This document shows, piece by piece, positions 53,804 through 62,287 of a stretch of 64,000 nt of DNA. A model generated the notes under the pieces. The model was given only the letters and a program-made list of their open reading frames with translations, ran no database searches and had not been told where the DNA came from. Each line of letters begins with the position of its first letter. Position 1 is the stretch's first letter. The translations under genes and the position numbers were made by a program. This stretch comes from Microbacterium sp. Bi121 (GTDB taxonomy: Bacteria > Actinomycetota > Actinomycetes > Actinomycetales > Microbacteriaceae), in NCBI RefSeq assembly GCF_918698005.1, contig NZ_CAKKLJ010000002.1, positions 402,093 through 466,092 of the forward strand, written 5' to 3'.

Positions 53804-54625
53804 TCAGGCGGCCTCCGGCCGGAATCGTTTCGGCGGTGGGTCTATTCCCGCCCACGCATACGCGAGAACCGCACGAGGTCTCAGTTCATGCTCTTCGCCG
53901 GAACGATGTCGGAGGCGGAACTCCTCGGTGCCGTCGCGCAGGATGCGCCACTGCCCGTGATGCGGCTCCATATGGTGGAACCGGCACAGCAGGATCCCGC
54001 GATCGATGTCTGTTCTGCCGCCCTCCGAGAACGGATCGATGTGGTGCGCGGCGAATCCGTGGATCACCGCTTCCGCAGCACCCTCCGGGGTCGGGGGCTC
54101 GCCGAGGCCGCGCCGGATCGCATCGTGCTGCTGATTCGAGATCACTCGCTTGAACAGGGCTGTTCGCAGCGGTTCGTCCCAGCGTGCGGGAGCAGCGGCA
54201 TCCATGTGAATCGCATTCTCGTCTGCCCCGTCGCCGGGGCGCTCGCCATCGGGCGATTCGCCAGGTGATGGTGTCTCTTCCTCGGCGTCGAGAAGGGATT
54301 CGCCGACGCGGCTCTGGCGCACAGCATCCGCTCGAGAGGTTCCGGTGATGTCCTGGATGAGGGAGGTCGCGTTGCGGTGCCCGTGCGTCTGGGCGAGCCC
54401 GGAGTGACCGGCTTCTCGCCGGGAGCGCCGAGAGATCACGCCGGATGCCACCAGGCTCATCTGCTCCACTGCCTGAACGATCTCATTCGCCTCCCGGAGG
54501 ACCGAGATCACGGATTCGTCCGCGAGGGATTCGATGCGGTCGGGCAGTTCTTCGGCCTCGGCGCACTCGCCGACGAGATCGCGCATCGCGCTGATCCTGT
54601 CGGTGATGTCGGTGAAGAAGGCCAT
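53804..54625 (-). CDS. Shortened DUF222/HNH endonuclease-like protein
   Basis: A 273-residue protein related to actinobacterial DUF222 (13E12 repeat) HNH proteins. The C-terminal motif AAHHIDPFSEGGRTDIDRGILLCRFHH-like stretch carries the HH, the D/N and the second H of the HNH core; positions fall near 193-219. The CxxC that normally precedes HH is absent (AVIHGFAAHH) and only a remnant of the long DUF222 region is present; full-length relatives are about 400-500 residues. An Asp/Pro/Glu-rich linker (about 112-140) lies where the middle is missing. It may be a decayed member. The frame is open throughout. Confidence 0.6.
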   Translation of the reverse strand: MAFFTDITDRISAMRDLVGECAEAEELPDRIESLADESVISVLREANEIVQAVEQMSLVASGVISRRSRREAGHSGLAQTHGHRNATSLIQDITGTSRADAVRQSRVGESLLDAEEETPSPGESPDGERPGDGADENAIHMDAAAPARWDEPLRTALFKRVISNQQHDAIRRGLGEPPTPEGAAEAVIHGFAAHHIDPFSEGGRTDIDRGILLCRFHHMEPHHGQWRILRDGTEEFRLRHRSGEEHELRPRAVLAYAWAGIDPPPKRFRPEAA

Positions 54626-54722
54626 GACTCATGTTCTCGCAGACCACCGACATTCGAAGAAGAATTCGACATCGCAGCGCGCTGACACGGGTGGCGAATG
54701 CCCAACACTCGGCATTCCGCGC

Positions 54723-54728
54723 TAGGTT
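54723..54728 (+). promoter_or_regulatory. -10 box of leaderless HAD gene
   Basis: TAGGTT ends 6 nt before the ATG at 54735. Confidence 0.5.
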
Positions 54729-54734
54729 GCCCCG

Positions 54735-55349
54735 ATGAAGTGGATTCTCTACGACATCGGCGGCGTCCTCGAACTCGTCGACGATCACACCTGGCCGCAA
54801 CGACTGGAGGAGAGCTGGAGCGATCGCCTCGGCATCCCCGTCGATGAACTGCGTGACCGCTTGGATGCCGCAGACCTTCCTGACACGACGGTGCAGGCGG
54901 GCGTCGCGGGGGAGTACTGGCGGAAATTCGGCATCGCCCTGGACATCGACGACGCGGAAGTCGCCGCGATGCGGGAACAGATGTGGGACGCCTACTGCGG
55001 CGAGGCGAACATCCAACTCCTCGATCACGCGCGCTCTCTGACGGGGCGCGCGGGTCTGGCGATCCTGTCGAACTCCGGCGATGGCGCGCGCGAGGAGGAG
55101 GAACGGCGTTTCGGCTTCTCATCGATCTTCGATCCGATCTGCTACAGCCACGAGCAGGGTGCGGCGAAGCCGGATGCCGGCGCATACGAAGCCGCGCTCG
55201 ACAGGATGGGCGCGTCCCCGGAGCAGGTCCTCTTCATCGACGACAACGAAGGTCCGAAGCGCGGCGCCGAGCGGTGCGGCATCCGTGCTGTTCTGCATCG
55301 AGATAACGTCTCGACGATCGCCGCGATCGAGGACTTCCTGGCGGAATGA
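54735..55349 (+). CDS. HAD-superfamily hydrolase
   Basis: A 204-residue HAD protein, subfamily IA-like cap. Motif I is YDIGGVLE with nucleophile D7; motif II Ser in ILSNSGD (about 110-116); motif III Lys in GAAKPDAGAY; motif IV DDNEGPKRGAERCG near 170. The position two residues after the nucleophile is Gly rather than Asp, common in the YihX-like branch. Substrate unknown. Overlaps the kinase gene by 4 nt (ATGA). Confidence 0.85.
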   Translation: MKWILYDIGGVLELVDDHTWPQRLEESWSDRLGIPVDELRDRLDAADLPDTTVQAGVAGEYWRKFGIALDIDDAEVAAMREQMWDAYCGEANIQLLDHARSLTGRAGLAILSNSGDGAREEEERRFGFSSIFDPICYSHEQGAAKPDAGAYEAALDRMGASPEQVLFIDDNEGPKRGAERCGIRAVLHRDNVSTIAAIEDFLAE

Positions 55350-56278
55350 CCCGTGCCGATACCCTCATGACTGTGAGGATGCACGACGACGAGGTGTCCA
55401 TCGACGACGGGACCCTCAGGAAACTGGTCGACGATCAGTTCCCGCAGTGGCGCTCGATGCCGATCCGACGCGTCGCCGGTTCGGGCACCGTGAACGCGAT
55501 CTTCCGCATCGGGGAGGATCACGCCGCGCGTCTCCCGCTCACCGGGGACGATCCGGATGCCGCGGCCGAGACGCTGCGCCGCGAGGCCGCTGCGCTCGCC
55601 GCGTTCGCCGGTGCCTCTCCGTTCTCGGCTCCCCGCCCTGTCGCGCTCGGACAGCCGGGCGCCGGCTACCCGCTGCCGTGGTCGGTTCAGACGTGGATCC
55701 CCGGCATTGTCGCGACACCGGATGCCGTCTCGCATTCGCCGGAGTTCGCCACGGACCTGGCAACGCTCATCCGCGCCGTGCGCGCGACGGACACCGGGGG
55801 GCGCGGATTCTCCGGCGTCGGTCGTGGTGGGAACCTGCAGGACGCGGACGAGTGGATGGACCTCTGCTTCACGAAGAGCACGGGACTGCTCCCGGTCGAC
55901 GATCTGCGCGCCCTCTGGGAGGAACTGCGAGAGCTGCCCGATCCGGGCGCGCTCGCGATGACCCACGGCGACCTGATCCCCGGCAACCTCCTCATCGAGA
56001 ACGGCCGACTCGTCGGCGTCCTAGACGGCGGCGCCTTCGGTCCGGCCGACCCATCCCTCGACCTCGTGGCGGCCTGGCATCTGCTCGAGGCCGATGCGCG
56101 TGCCGTGCTCCGTGCGGACCTGGGATCCGACGACCTCGAGTGGAACAGGGGCAGAGCGTGGGCGTTCCAGCAGGCCATGGGTCTGGTCTGGTACTACGCG
56201 GACTCCAATCCGACGATGAGCGCTCTCGGGCGCAGCACGCTGCGACGGATCCTCGACGAGGACGAGATGGGCGACTAG
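55346..56278 (+). CDS. Aminoglycoside phosphotransferase (APH)-fold kinase
   Basis: A 310-residue protein with the choline/aminoglycoside kinase fold. Motifs: THGDLIPGNLLIENGRL (catalytic HGD with D, then N for Mg) near 207-223 and the DGGAFGPADPSLDL segment where DFD/DFG normally stands (DGG). The lysine-containing beta strand is represented by FRIGEDHAARLP, where Arg replaces Lys. Chromosomal members phosphorylate various small molecules, and drug resistance cannot be assumed. ATG 55346 overlaps the HAD stop; a second start at ATG 55367 is equally plausible. Confidence 0.8.
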   Translation: MTRADTLMTVRMHDDEVSIDDGTLRKLVDDQFPQWRSMPIRRVAGSGTVNAIFRIGEDHAARLPLTGDDPDAAAETLRREAAALAAFAGASPFSAPRPVALGQPGAGYPLPWSVQTWIPGIVATPDAVSHSPEFATDLATLIRAVRATDTGGRGFSGVGRGGNLQDADEWMDLCFTKSTGLLPVDDLRALWEELRELPDPGALAMTHGDLIPGNLLIENGRLVGVLDGGAFGPADPSLDLVAAWHLLEADARAVLRADLGSDDLEWNRGRAWAFQQAMGLVWYYADSNPTMSALGRSTLRRILDEDEMGD

Positions 56279-56284
56279 CGGGCG

Positions 56285-57130
56285 TCAGAACTCCGACAGA
56301 ATCTCGGCCAGCATCCGATGTCCCTGGGCCTCGAACTCGACGTCACCCACTGCGAAGGCCCAGCACGCGGTGCCGACGGCTTCCTGTAGGCGCTCCAGCC
56401 GCCACTGGTTGCGCTCACGCGGATCGTTCCCATACCCCGCGAAGAATGCGGACTCCAGATCGGGGCGGTTGCGCCACTGCTTCGCCGCGAGCCGAGTGAG
56501 ATCCGTCGCCGCGGGACGGAATCCGAATCGCCCGAAGTCGATGACGCGCACGACATCGCCGTCGATCAGCCAGTTCCGCGGCTGCCAGTCACCGTGGGTG
56601 GGCACCACGGCCGCCGAGGTGAGGCAGGAGGACAGCAGGATGCGCCGGGCTTCAGCCGAAGCCTCGGCGTCCAGACGGTTCGGCTTGTCGAGCCAGGACA
56701 GGGCCCGCGCGATCGTTCGCGTCCAGTACTCCGCGTCCTCCCGGGTCTCCTGCTCGTGCAGTCGGCGCAGGAGTGCGCCCGCCTGCTCGTACGCCGCTGG
56801 CTGCTGTTCAGCATCAGTGCCTTCCAGTAACTGGCCGGGCAGATGGTCGAGAATCATGACGCGCAGATCCGCGTCCGCCGCGCGCAGTCTCGCGGCATGT
56901 CCGGAGGCGACGAGCGGCCCGGTGTGCCTCGGATGGGCGGACAGCTCCCGAGCGATGTGGTGGTTGTTCGCATCCCCGGCCTTCACGACCACGTCGCCTG
57001 CACTTGTGCGCACGTGGAGCACGATCGATTCGACGAGGTTCCATGACATGTCGCGGACGACTTCGGCGGTTCCCAAGTGTTCGAGCGCCCATGCCTGCTG
57101 CACAGGCGAGAGTCGGCCCCATTCGCTCAC
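56285..57130 (-). CDS. APH-fold kinase (second, convergent copy of the family)
   Basis: A 281-residue APH-family kinase not closely similar to its neighbour. Motifs: VVVKAGDA with the ATP Lys (about 48-50), PTHGDWQPRNWLIDG with catalytic Asp (about 177-191) and VIDFGRFGFRP with the DFG-type metal Asp. Substrate unknown. It overlaps the RNB nuclease gene upstream by 4 nt, so both are probably one message, and it meets the other kinase gene tail-to-tail with a 6-bp gap. Confidence 0.8.
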   Translation of the reverse strand: MSEWGRLSPVQQAWALEHLGTAEVVRDMSWNLVESIVLHVRTSAGDVVVKAGDANNHHIARELSAHPRHTGPLVASGHAARLRAADADLRVMILDHLPGQLLEGTDAEQQPAAYEQAGALLRRLHEQETREDAEYWTRTIARALSWLDKPNRLDAEASAEARRILLSSCLTSAAVVPTHGDWQPRNWLIDGDVVRVIDFGRFGFRPAATDLTRLAAKQWRNRPDLESAFFAGYGNDPRERNQWRLERLQEAVGTACWAFAVGDVEFEAQGHRMLAEILSEF

Positions 57131-58548
57131 AGCGCGAACTCCACCTCGCCCTTCGCGATATCCGCGGACACGACCGTCAACGTCACGGTGTCGCCCGGCT
57201 TCGTGCCCGCAGGAACGGGGGCGGATGCCGCCACAGCCGGATCCGCGATCTGGATGCCGGCGCGCTCGCCGCCGTCACGGATCTCGATGATGGTCGCCTG
57301 GATGGTCTTGCCGATCAGCGGACGAAGAAGCGCCGCCTCCACGCGGTTGACCGTGTCTGCGTTCAACCGCGATGCCCGCTGCGACGACTCCTGCATGAGA
57401 TCCGGCAGGTCGTTCAGCGACTCGCGTGCCCACGCGGGCACCTCCGAGCCCTCTGAGATCGCGAGGCAGATCGCCAGGGACCAGCGGTCGACGAGGCGTC
57501 GCAGGGGAGCGGTGGCATGTGCATACGGGGCGGCGATGGCCGCCTGCTCGATGCCTGAGGGGACGGAGCCGTCGAAGCTCACGTAGCCGGCGCCGCGGAA
57601 CAGGGAAGCCGCGGCCTCCAGCACGGGCAGCGTCAGCGGGTCGTCGCGGTCGAGGCTGCGCAGGTACTCTCCGTACTCACCGGTCGTCCACGGCCTGCCG
57701 AGCGCTTCGGTCTGACGGCGGAAGGCATCGAATGCCTGCTCGTCGGGCGCGGGCATCGTGCGCAGCACGCCGACCTTTGCGTCGACCATGAGTTCGGCGG
57801 CCGCCATCCCGGTCATGAGGGAGAGCTGCGCGTTCCACTCCTCGACCGGCAGCGGGGTTCCGCGGACGATCGAGTAGGTGCCGTCCGCACTCTGAACGAC
57901 CTCCTCGTCGGGCATGTTCAGGCTCGCGCCTCCGCGCTCCTGCTCCTTCGCGATCCGCAGTTCGCCGATCTCGCGCAGCAGTGACGCGGGGGAGTCCTCC
58001 CCACGATCGAGCGCAGCCTGGGTGGTGACGTAGTCGAGTTGTGCGCGTGAGCGGATCAGAGCGCGTTCCAGGCGGAACGCCGAGACCGACCCGTCAGAGG
58101 TGAGATCGAACGTCCACACCAGAGCGGGGCGATCCACATCCGGCAGCAGGGACGCGTGATCCTCGCTGAGGATCGGCGGATGCAGCGGGATGCGCCCGTC
58201 CGCGGCGTAGAGTGTCTGCCCGCGCTCACGAGCGGCGGCATCCACAGCTCCGCCCGGGGCGACGAACGCCGGCACGTCAGCGATCGCATAACGCACGACG
58301 TAGCCCGTGCCGTTCTTCGACAGATGGAACGCCTGATCGAGATCCTTCGCGCCCGCCGGGTCCAGAGTCGCGAACGCCACGCCGCGCAGATCGAGTTCGG
58401 GTGCCGGTGGGGACGCCGCCGCAGCCTCGGCCTCGGCCTCGACGGAGAACTCGCGAGGCGCATCCAACCCGGTGCGCAGTGCCGCGAGCGCGGCGGCGAG
58501 CTCGCTCTGGGCAGCGGACGGGGCGACATGGGCGCGACGCTGAGGCAT
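57127..58548 (-). CDS. RNB-domain (RNase II-like) exoribonuclease
   Basis: A 473-residue protein in which the RNB catalytic domain fills most of the chain. The metal/catalytic motif is TLDPAGAKDLDQAF (61-74): D63, D69 and D71 match the RNase II Asp cluster, and Q72 stands where RNase II has the fourth Asp. The N-terminal cold-shock domains are absent, and the end (from about 400) resembles an S1/OB-like barrel. It probably degrades RNA 3' to 5'. Reverse-strand TAGGGT ends 6 nt before the ATG. First in a unit with the APH gene. Confidence 0.85.
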   Translation of the reverse strand: MPQRRAHVAPSAAQSELAAALAALRTGLDAPREFSVEAEAEAAAASPPAPELDLRGVAFATLDPAGAKDLDQAFHLSKNGTGYVVRYAIADVPAFVAPGGAVDAAARERGQTLYAADGRIPLHPPILSEDHASLLPDVDRPALVWTFDLTSDGSVSAFRLERALIRSRAQLDYVTTQAALDRGEDSPASLLREIGELRIAKEQERGGASLNMPDEEVVQSADGTYSIVRGTPLPVEEWNAQLSLMTGMAAAELMVDAKVGVLRTMPAPDEQAFDAFRRQTEALGRPWTTGEYGEYLRSLDRDDPLTLPVLEAAASLFRGAGYVSFDGSVPSGIEQAAIAAPYAHATAPLRRLVDRWSLAICLAISEGSEVPAWARESLNDLPDLMQESSQRASRLNADTVNRVEAALLRPLIGKTIQATIIEIRDGGERAGIQIADPAVAASAPVPAGTKPGDTVTLTVVSADIAKGEVEFAL

Positions 58549-58554
58549 GACCCC

Positions 58555-58560
58555 ACCCTA
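58555..58560 (-). promoter_or_regulatory. -10 box of leaderless RNB gene
   Basis: Reverse-strand TAGGGT ends 6 nt before ATG 58548. Confidence 0.5.
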
Positions 58561-58589
58561 ATTCCCGCCCTGCAGCGTGCGAACAGGGC

Positions 58590-58595
58590 TAGCGT
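58590..58595 (+). promoter_or_regulatory. -10 box of leaderless PEP mutase-like gene
   Basis: TAGCGT ends 6 nt before ATG 58602, 30 bp from the divergent RNB promoter. Confidence 0.45.
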
Positions 58596-58601
58596 GAAGC
58601 C

Positions 58602-59372
58602 ATGACCGTTGCAGAGAAGGCAAGCACCCTCCGTTCGCTCTACGCCGCCCCCGAGATCCTCCGGGTCGTCAACATCTGGGACTCCGTCTCGGCCAAGGCC
58701 GTCGCAGCCCTCCCCGAGACCACTGCGCTCGCCACCGCCGGCCACTCGATCGCCGCTACCTTCGGCTACGCCGATGGGCAGATTCCGCGCGATCTCATGA
58801 TCGACATGGTCGGCATCATCGCGGCATCCACCGACCTCCCCGTCAGCGCGGACCTCGACGATGCGTACGGCGACGCGGGGGAGACCACCCGCCTCGCCAT
58901 CGGCGCAGGCATCGTCGGCGCCAATGTCGAGGACCGTCTGAAGCCCCTCGGCGAATCCGTAGCGGTCGTCGAATCGATCGTCAAGGCAGCAGAGGCCGAA
59001 GGAATCCCCTTCGCCCTCAACGCACGTACCGACGCGTTCGTGCGTGCGGGAGAACGGCCGATCGATGAGAGCATCAAGGACGCGATCGAGCGAGGTCGTG
59101 CCTTCCTCGACGCCGGCGCGACCTGTGTCTTCATCCCCGGCATCCTGAATGCGGACGTCACGACCCAACTCGTCGACGGCATCGGCCGCGGCAAGATCAG
59201 CGTGATCGGCCTGCCGGGTGCGCTCACCGCGTCCGAGTACGAGGCTCTCGGCGTCGCCCGCATCTCGTACGGTCCGATGATCCAGCGCGTCGCCCTCACC
59301 GCCGTGCAGGATGTCGCAACCAGCCTGTATGCCGACGGCGTGATCCCGGAGGGCACGCGCGCCCTGAACTGA
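58602..59372 (+). CDS. Isocitrate lyase/PEP mutase-superfamily protein
   Basis: A 256-residue TIM-barrel protein. Recognisable: NIWDSVSAKAV (substrate loop), SADLDDAYGD (Mg-binding Asp pair), VNVED-like GANVEDRL and NARTDAF. The KxCG loop of true isocitrate and methylisocitrate lyases is absent, which points to the oxaloacetate/phosphonate-type hydrolase or lyase branch. The true substrate is unknown; no phosphonate genes are nearby. Confidence 0.82.
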   Translation: MTVAEKASTLRSLYAAPEILRVVNIWDSVSAKAVAALPETTALATAGHSIAATFGYADGQIPRDLMIDMVGIIAASTDLPVSADLDDAYGDAGETTRLAIGAGIVGANVEDRLKPLGESVAVVESIVKAAEAEGIPFALNARTDAFVRAGERPIDESIKDAIERGRAFLDAGATCVFIPGILNADVTTQLVDGIGRGKISVIGLPGALTASEYEALGVARISYGPMIQRVALTAVQDVATSLYADGVIPEGTRALN

Positions 59373-59400
59373 CCGTACGGATCGTGTGATCACGCGTCAC

Positions 59401-59406
59401 TAGACT
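59401..59406 (+). promoter_or_regulatory. -10 box of leaderless proS
   Basis: TAGACT ends 6 nt before the GTG at 59413. Confidence 0.5.
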
Positions 59407-59412
59407 TGACGC

Positions 59413-61167
59413 GTGGTCACACGTCTATCGAACTTCTTCCTCCGCACGCTCCGCGAAGACCCGGCCGGCGCCGAGATCGCCAGCCACAAGCTGCTGATCC
59501 GCGCCGGATACATCCGACCGCAGGCAGCAGGTATCTTCGCCTGGCTGCCGCTGGGCCTCAAGGTCAAGGCGAAGATCGAGGCCGTCGTCCGTGAGGAGAT
59601 GGCTGACGCCGGCGCGCAGGAAGTCCACTTCCCGGCGCTCATGCCGCGCGAGGCGTACGCCGCAACCGGGCGCTGGGACGAGTACGGCGATCTGCTGTTC
59701 CGACTCCAGGATCGCAAGGGCGGCGACTACCTGCTCGCACCGACGCACGAAGAGGCCTTCACGCTGCTCGTGAAGGACCTGTACTCGTCGTACAAGGACC
59801 TGCCGCTGACGATCTTCCAGATCCAGGACAAATACCGCGACGAGGCGCGCCCGCGCGCAGGCCTGCTCCGCGGTCGCGAGTTCACGATGAAGGACGCGTA
59901 TTCGTTCGACGCATCCGATGCCGGCCTCGACACGAGTTACATGGCTCAGCGCGACGCCTATGAGCGCATCTTCCAGCGCCTCGGGCTCGAGTACGCGATC
60001 GTGCAGGCGGATGCCGGCGCCATGGGCGGTTCGCGCTCCGAGGAGTTCCTGCACCCGACGCCCGTCGGCGAGGACACGTTCGTGCGCAGCGAGGGCGGGT
60101 ACGCCGCCAACGTCGAAGCGTTCACGACAGCGGTTCCGGATGCCGTCCCCTTCGATGACGCGCCTGAGGCTGTGGTCTTCGACTCCCCGAACACCCCGAC
60201 GATCGAAACGCTCGTCGCGCACTCGAACGCGGTCCTCGACCGTGAGGTCACCGCGGCGGACACGCTCAAGAACGTCGTGCTGGCGCTGACCCATCTCGAC
60301 GGCACCCGCGAACTCGTCGTCGTCGGCATCCCCGGCGACCGCGAGGTCGACGACAAACGCGCCGAAGTCGCCTTCGCGCCCGCCGAGGTGTCCACGGCGA
60401 CGCCCGACGACTTCGAGGCGAATCCGCTGCTCGTGAAGGGGTACATCGGACCCTGGTCGCCGACCGGAGCCGTCCTCGGCGAAGAGTCCGCCACCGGTAT
60501 CCGCTACCTCGTGGATCCCCGCGTCGCCGACGGCACGCAGTGGATCACGGGCGCCAACATCGATCAGAAGCACGCGCACACGGTCATCGCCGGTCGCGAC
60601 TTCATCGCCGACGGCATCGTCGAGATCGCGAACGTCCGCGACGGCGACCCCGCCCCCGACGGCTCCGGCCCTGTCTCGCTCGCGCGCGGCATGGAGATCG
60701 GACACGTCTTCCAGCTCGGCCGCAAGTACGCCGAGGCGCTGGGGCTCAAGGTGCTCGACGAGAACGGCAAGCTCGTGACCGTGACGATGGGCTCGTACGG
60801 CATCGGCGTCACCCGCATCCTCGCGATAATCGCCGAGCTCAACAACGACGAGCGGGGCCTGATCTGGCCGGCATCCGTCGCGCCGTTCGACGTTCACGTC
60901 GTGGCCGCAGGACGCGACCAGGTCGCCTTCGACGTCGCAGCGCAGGCGTCGGCCGACCTCGAGGCGGCAGGCCTCGACGTGCTCTACGACGACCGCCCGA
61001 AGGTGTCGCCCGGTGTGAAGTTCGGCGACGCCGAGCTCGTCGGCATCCCGCGGGTGCTCGTCGTCGGCCGTGGCGCCGCCGACGGCCAGGTCGAGCTCTG
61101 GGACCGCCGCTCCGGGGAGCGCGAGAGCCTCGCGCTCGCTGACGCCGTCGCACGACTGACACGCTGA
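59413..61167 (+). CDS. proS: Prolyl-tRNA synthetase
   Basis: A 584-residue class II synthetase of the bacterial long type. Catalytic core with motif 2 [20 protein letters not shown] (about 136-155), the inserted YbaK-like editing domain (about 225-380) that clears Ala-tRNA-Pro, motif 3 region with [11 protein letters not shown], and an anticodon-binding C-terminus. GTG start with TAGACT 6 nt upstream. The LOG-family gene follows by 2 nt. Confidence 0.97.
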   Translation: MVTRLSNFFLRTLREDPAGAEIASHKLLIRAGYIRPQAAGIFAWLPLGLKVKAKIEAVVREEMADAGAQEVHFPALMPREAYAATGRWDEYGDLLFRLQDRKGGDYLLAPTHEEAFTLLVKDLYSSYKDLPLTIFQIQDKYRDEARPRAGLLRGREFTMKDAYSFDASDAGLDTSYMAQRDAYERIFQRLGLEYAIVQADAGAMGGSRSEEFLHPTPVGEDTFVRSEGGYAANVEAFTTAVPDAVPFDDAPEAVVFDSPNTPTIETLVAHSNAVLDREVTAADTLKNVVLALTHLDGTRELVVVGIPGDREVDDKRAEVAFAPAEVSTATPDDFEANPLLVKGYIGPWSPTGAVLGEESATGIRYLVDPRVADGTQWITGANIDQKHAHTVIAGRDFIADGIVEIANVRDGDPAPDGSGPVSLARGMEIGHVFQLGRKYAEALGLKVLDENGKLVTVTMGSYGIGVTRILAIIAELNNDERGLIWPASVAPFDVHVVAAGRDQVAFDVAAQASADLEAAGLDVLYDDRPKVSPGVKFGDAELVGIPRVLVVGRGAADGQVELWDRRSGERESLALADAVARLTR

Positions 61168-61169
61168 TC

Positions 61170-62204
61170 ATGACGGACGGGCAGCACGACGCACTGAACG
61201 AGGCCATCGAGCGAATCATGGCTGAGACGGACGTGGCTGCGAACCGCTCGCTGATCCGAAGGATCGTGCGCACCGGCATTCAGCTCGGCGAAGACGGCAC
61301 GGAACGGCTCAACCTCAAGATCGCGTCTGCGGCGCTGGCCGAGATGCGCGACGCCTTCCGGCTGTTCCAGCCCTACGCGGACGTCCCCAAGGTGACCGTG
61401 TTCGGTTCGGCGCGAACACGGCAGGACGATCCGCTGTACAGCCAAGCCCGATCCGTCGCCGAGGCGCTCGCCCAACGAGGTTGGATGGTCGTGACGGGCG
61501 CGGGGCCCGGGATCATGCAGGCCGCAGCAGAGGGCGCGGGAGAGAGGATGGCACTCGGAGTCTCGATCCGCCTGCCGTTCGAGGAGAAGCCCAGCGCGGT
61601 GATCGCCGATGAGACCCACTCGGTCGAGATGAAGTACTTCTTCACGCGCAAGCTCATGCTGGTCAAGGAGTCCACGGGTTTCATCTGCCTGCCAGGCGGC
61701 TTCGGCACGCTGGACGAGATGTTCGAGCTGCTCACGCTGCAGCAGACCGGCAAGGCCGAGCCCATGCCGATCGTGCTGCTCGACGAACCGGGTGGTACGT
61801 TCTGGCGCGGCCTCGAGCGGTTCATCATCGACACGCTGATTCCCGCAGGCGTCATCTCGCCCGACGACTTCGAGCGCGTGCTCGTGACCGACTCCGCCGA
61901 AGACGCAGTGACCGAGATCACCGGCTTCTGGCACAACTACGACTCGCTGCGCTGGGTCGACGACCTGCTGGTGCTTCGACTGAAGAACCAGCCCACGGAT
62001 GCCGAGATCGAGCGCCTCAACGAGGAATTCTCATCGATCGTCGCCGAGGGGCGCATCGAGCGCTCCGGAGCCCTGCCCGTCGAACGTGCGGACAACGATC
62101 GAATCGAGCTCCCGCGTCTGGCTCTGCATCTCGGTCAGCGCGAGGTGGGGGGCCTTTACCGGCTCATCGACGCGATCAATCTTCTGGGGTCGGCCCGCGG
62201 CTGA
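61170..62204 (+). CDS. LOG-family Rossmann-fold protein (TIGR00730-related)
   Basis: A 344-residue protein of the LOG (lysine decarboxylase-like, cytokinin nucleoside-monophosphate phosphoribohydrolase) superfamily. VFGSARTRQDDP, VVTGAGPGIMQAAAEGA and LPGGFGTLDEMFELLTL (about 174-190, PGGxGTxxE) are the nucleotide-binding and catalytic segments. The extra N- and C-terminal parts are longer than in plant-type LOG. It sits between proS and nusA, where rimP often lies. Two nt after proS, so cotranscribed; no Shine-Dalgarno of its own is evident. Confidence 0.87.
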   Translation: MTDGQHDALNEAIERIMAETDVAANRSLIRRIVRTGIQLGEDGTERLNLKIASAALAEMRDAFRLFQPYADVPKVTVFGSARTRQDDPLYSQARSVAEALAQRGWMVVTGAGPGIMQAAAEGAGERMALGVSIRLPFEEKPSAVIADETHSVEMKYFFTRKLMLVKESTGFICLPGGFGTLDEMFELLTLQQTGKAEPMPIVLLDEPGGTFWRGLERFIIDTLIPAGVISPDDFERVLVTDSAEDAVTEITGFWHNYDSLRWVDDLLVLRLKNQPTDAEIERLNEEFSSIVAEGRIERSGALPVERADNDRIELPRLALHLGQREVGGLYRLIDAINLLGSARG

Positions 62205-62224
62205 CAGCTCTCGCGCGGAGCGGG

Positions 62225-62230
62225 TATCGT
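62225..62230 (+). promoter_or_regulatory. -10 box for the leader ORF and nusA
   Basis: TATCGT ends 7 nt before the ATG of the upstream ORF at 62238. Confidence 0.5.
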
Positions 62231-62237
62231 TGTACGG

Positions 62238-62273
62238 ATGCCGCGCGTGCACGATGCCGCGGCGAAGAGCTGA
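62238..62273 (+). CDS. Leaderless upstream ORF (11 aa) before nusA
   Basis: ATG 62238 to TGA 62273 encodes MPRVHDAAAKS. A TATCGT box ends 7 nt upstream, and the nusA Shine-Dalgarno (GGAGG at 62278-62282) begins 4 nt after the stop. Ribosomes finishing this ORF would be next to the nusA start. The layout matches the leader ORF before the PP2C gene. The peptide contains no run of one amino acid, so classic attenuation is unlikely. Confidence 0.45.
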   Translation: MPRVHDAAAKS

Positions 62274-62287
62274 ATACGGAGGCCGTC

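Noticed and set aside
53788..53814. Direct repeat TCAGGCGGC twice near the end of the HNH gene
   Set aside because: Nine bases twice in a GC-rich coding end; too short to support an attachment site or insertion.
55346..57130. APH genes as antibiotic resistance determinants
   Set aside because: Fold membership alone does not show this; there are no mobility features and one copy has altered motifs.
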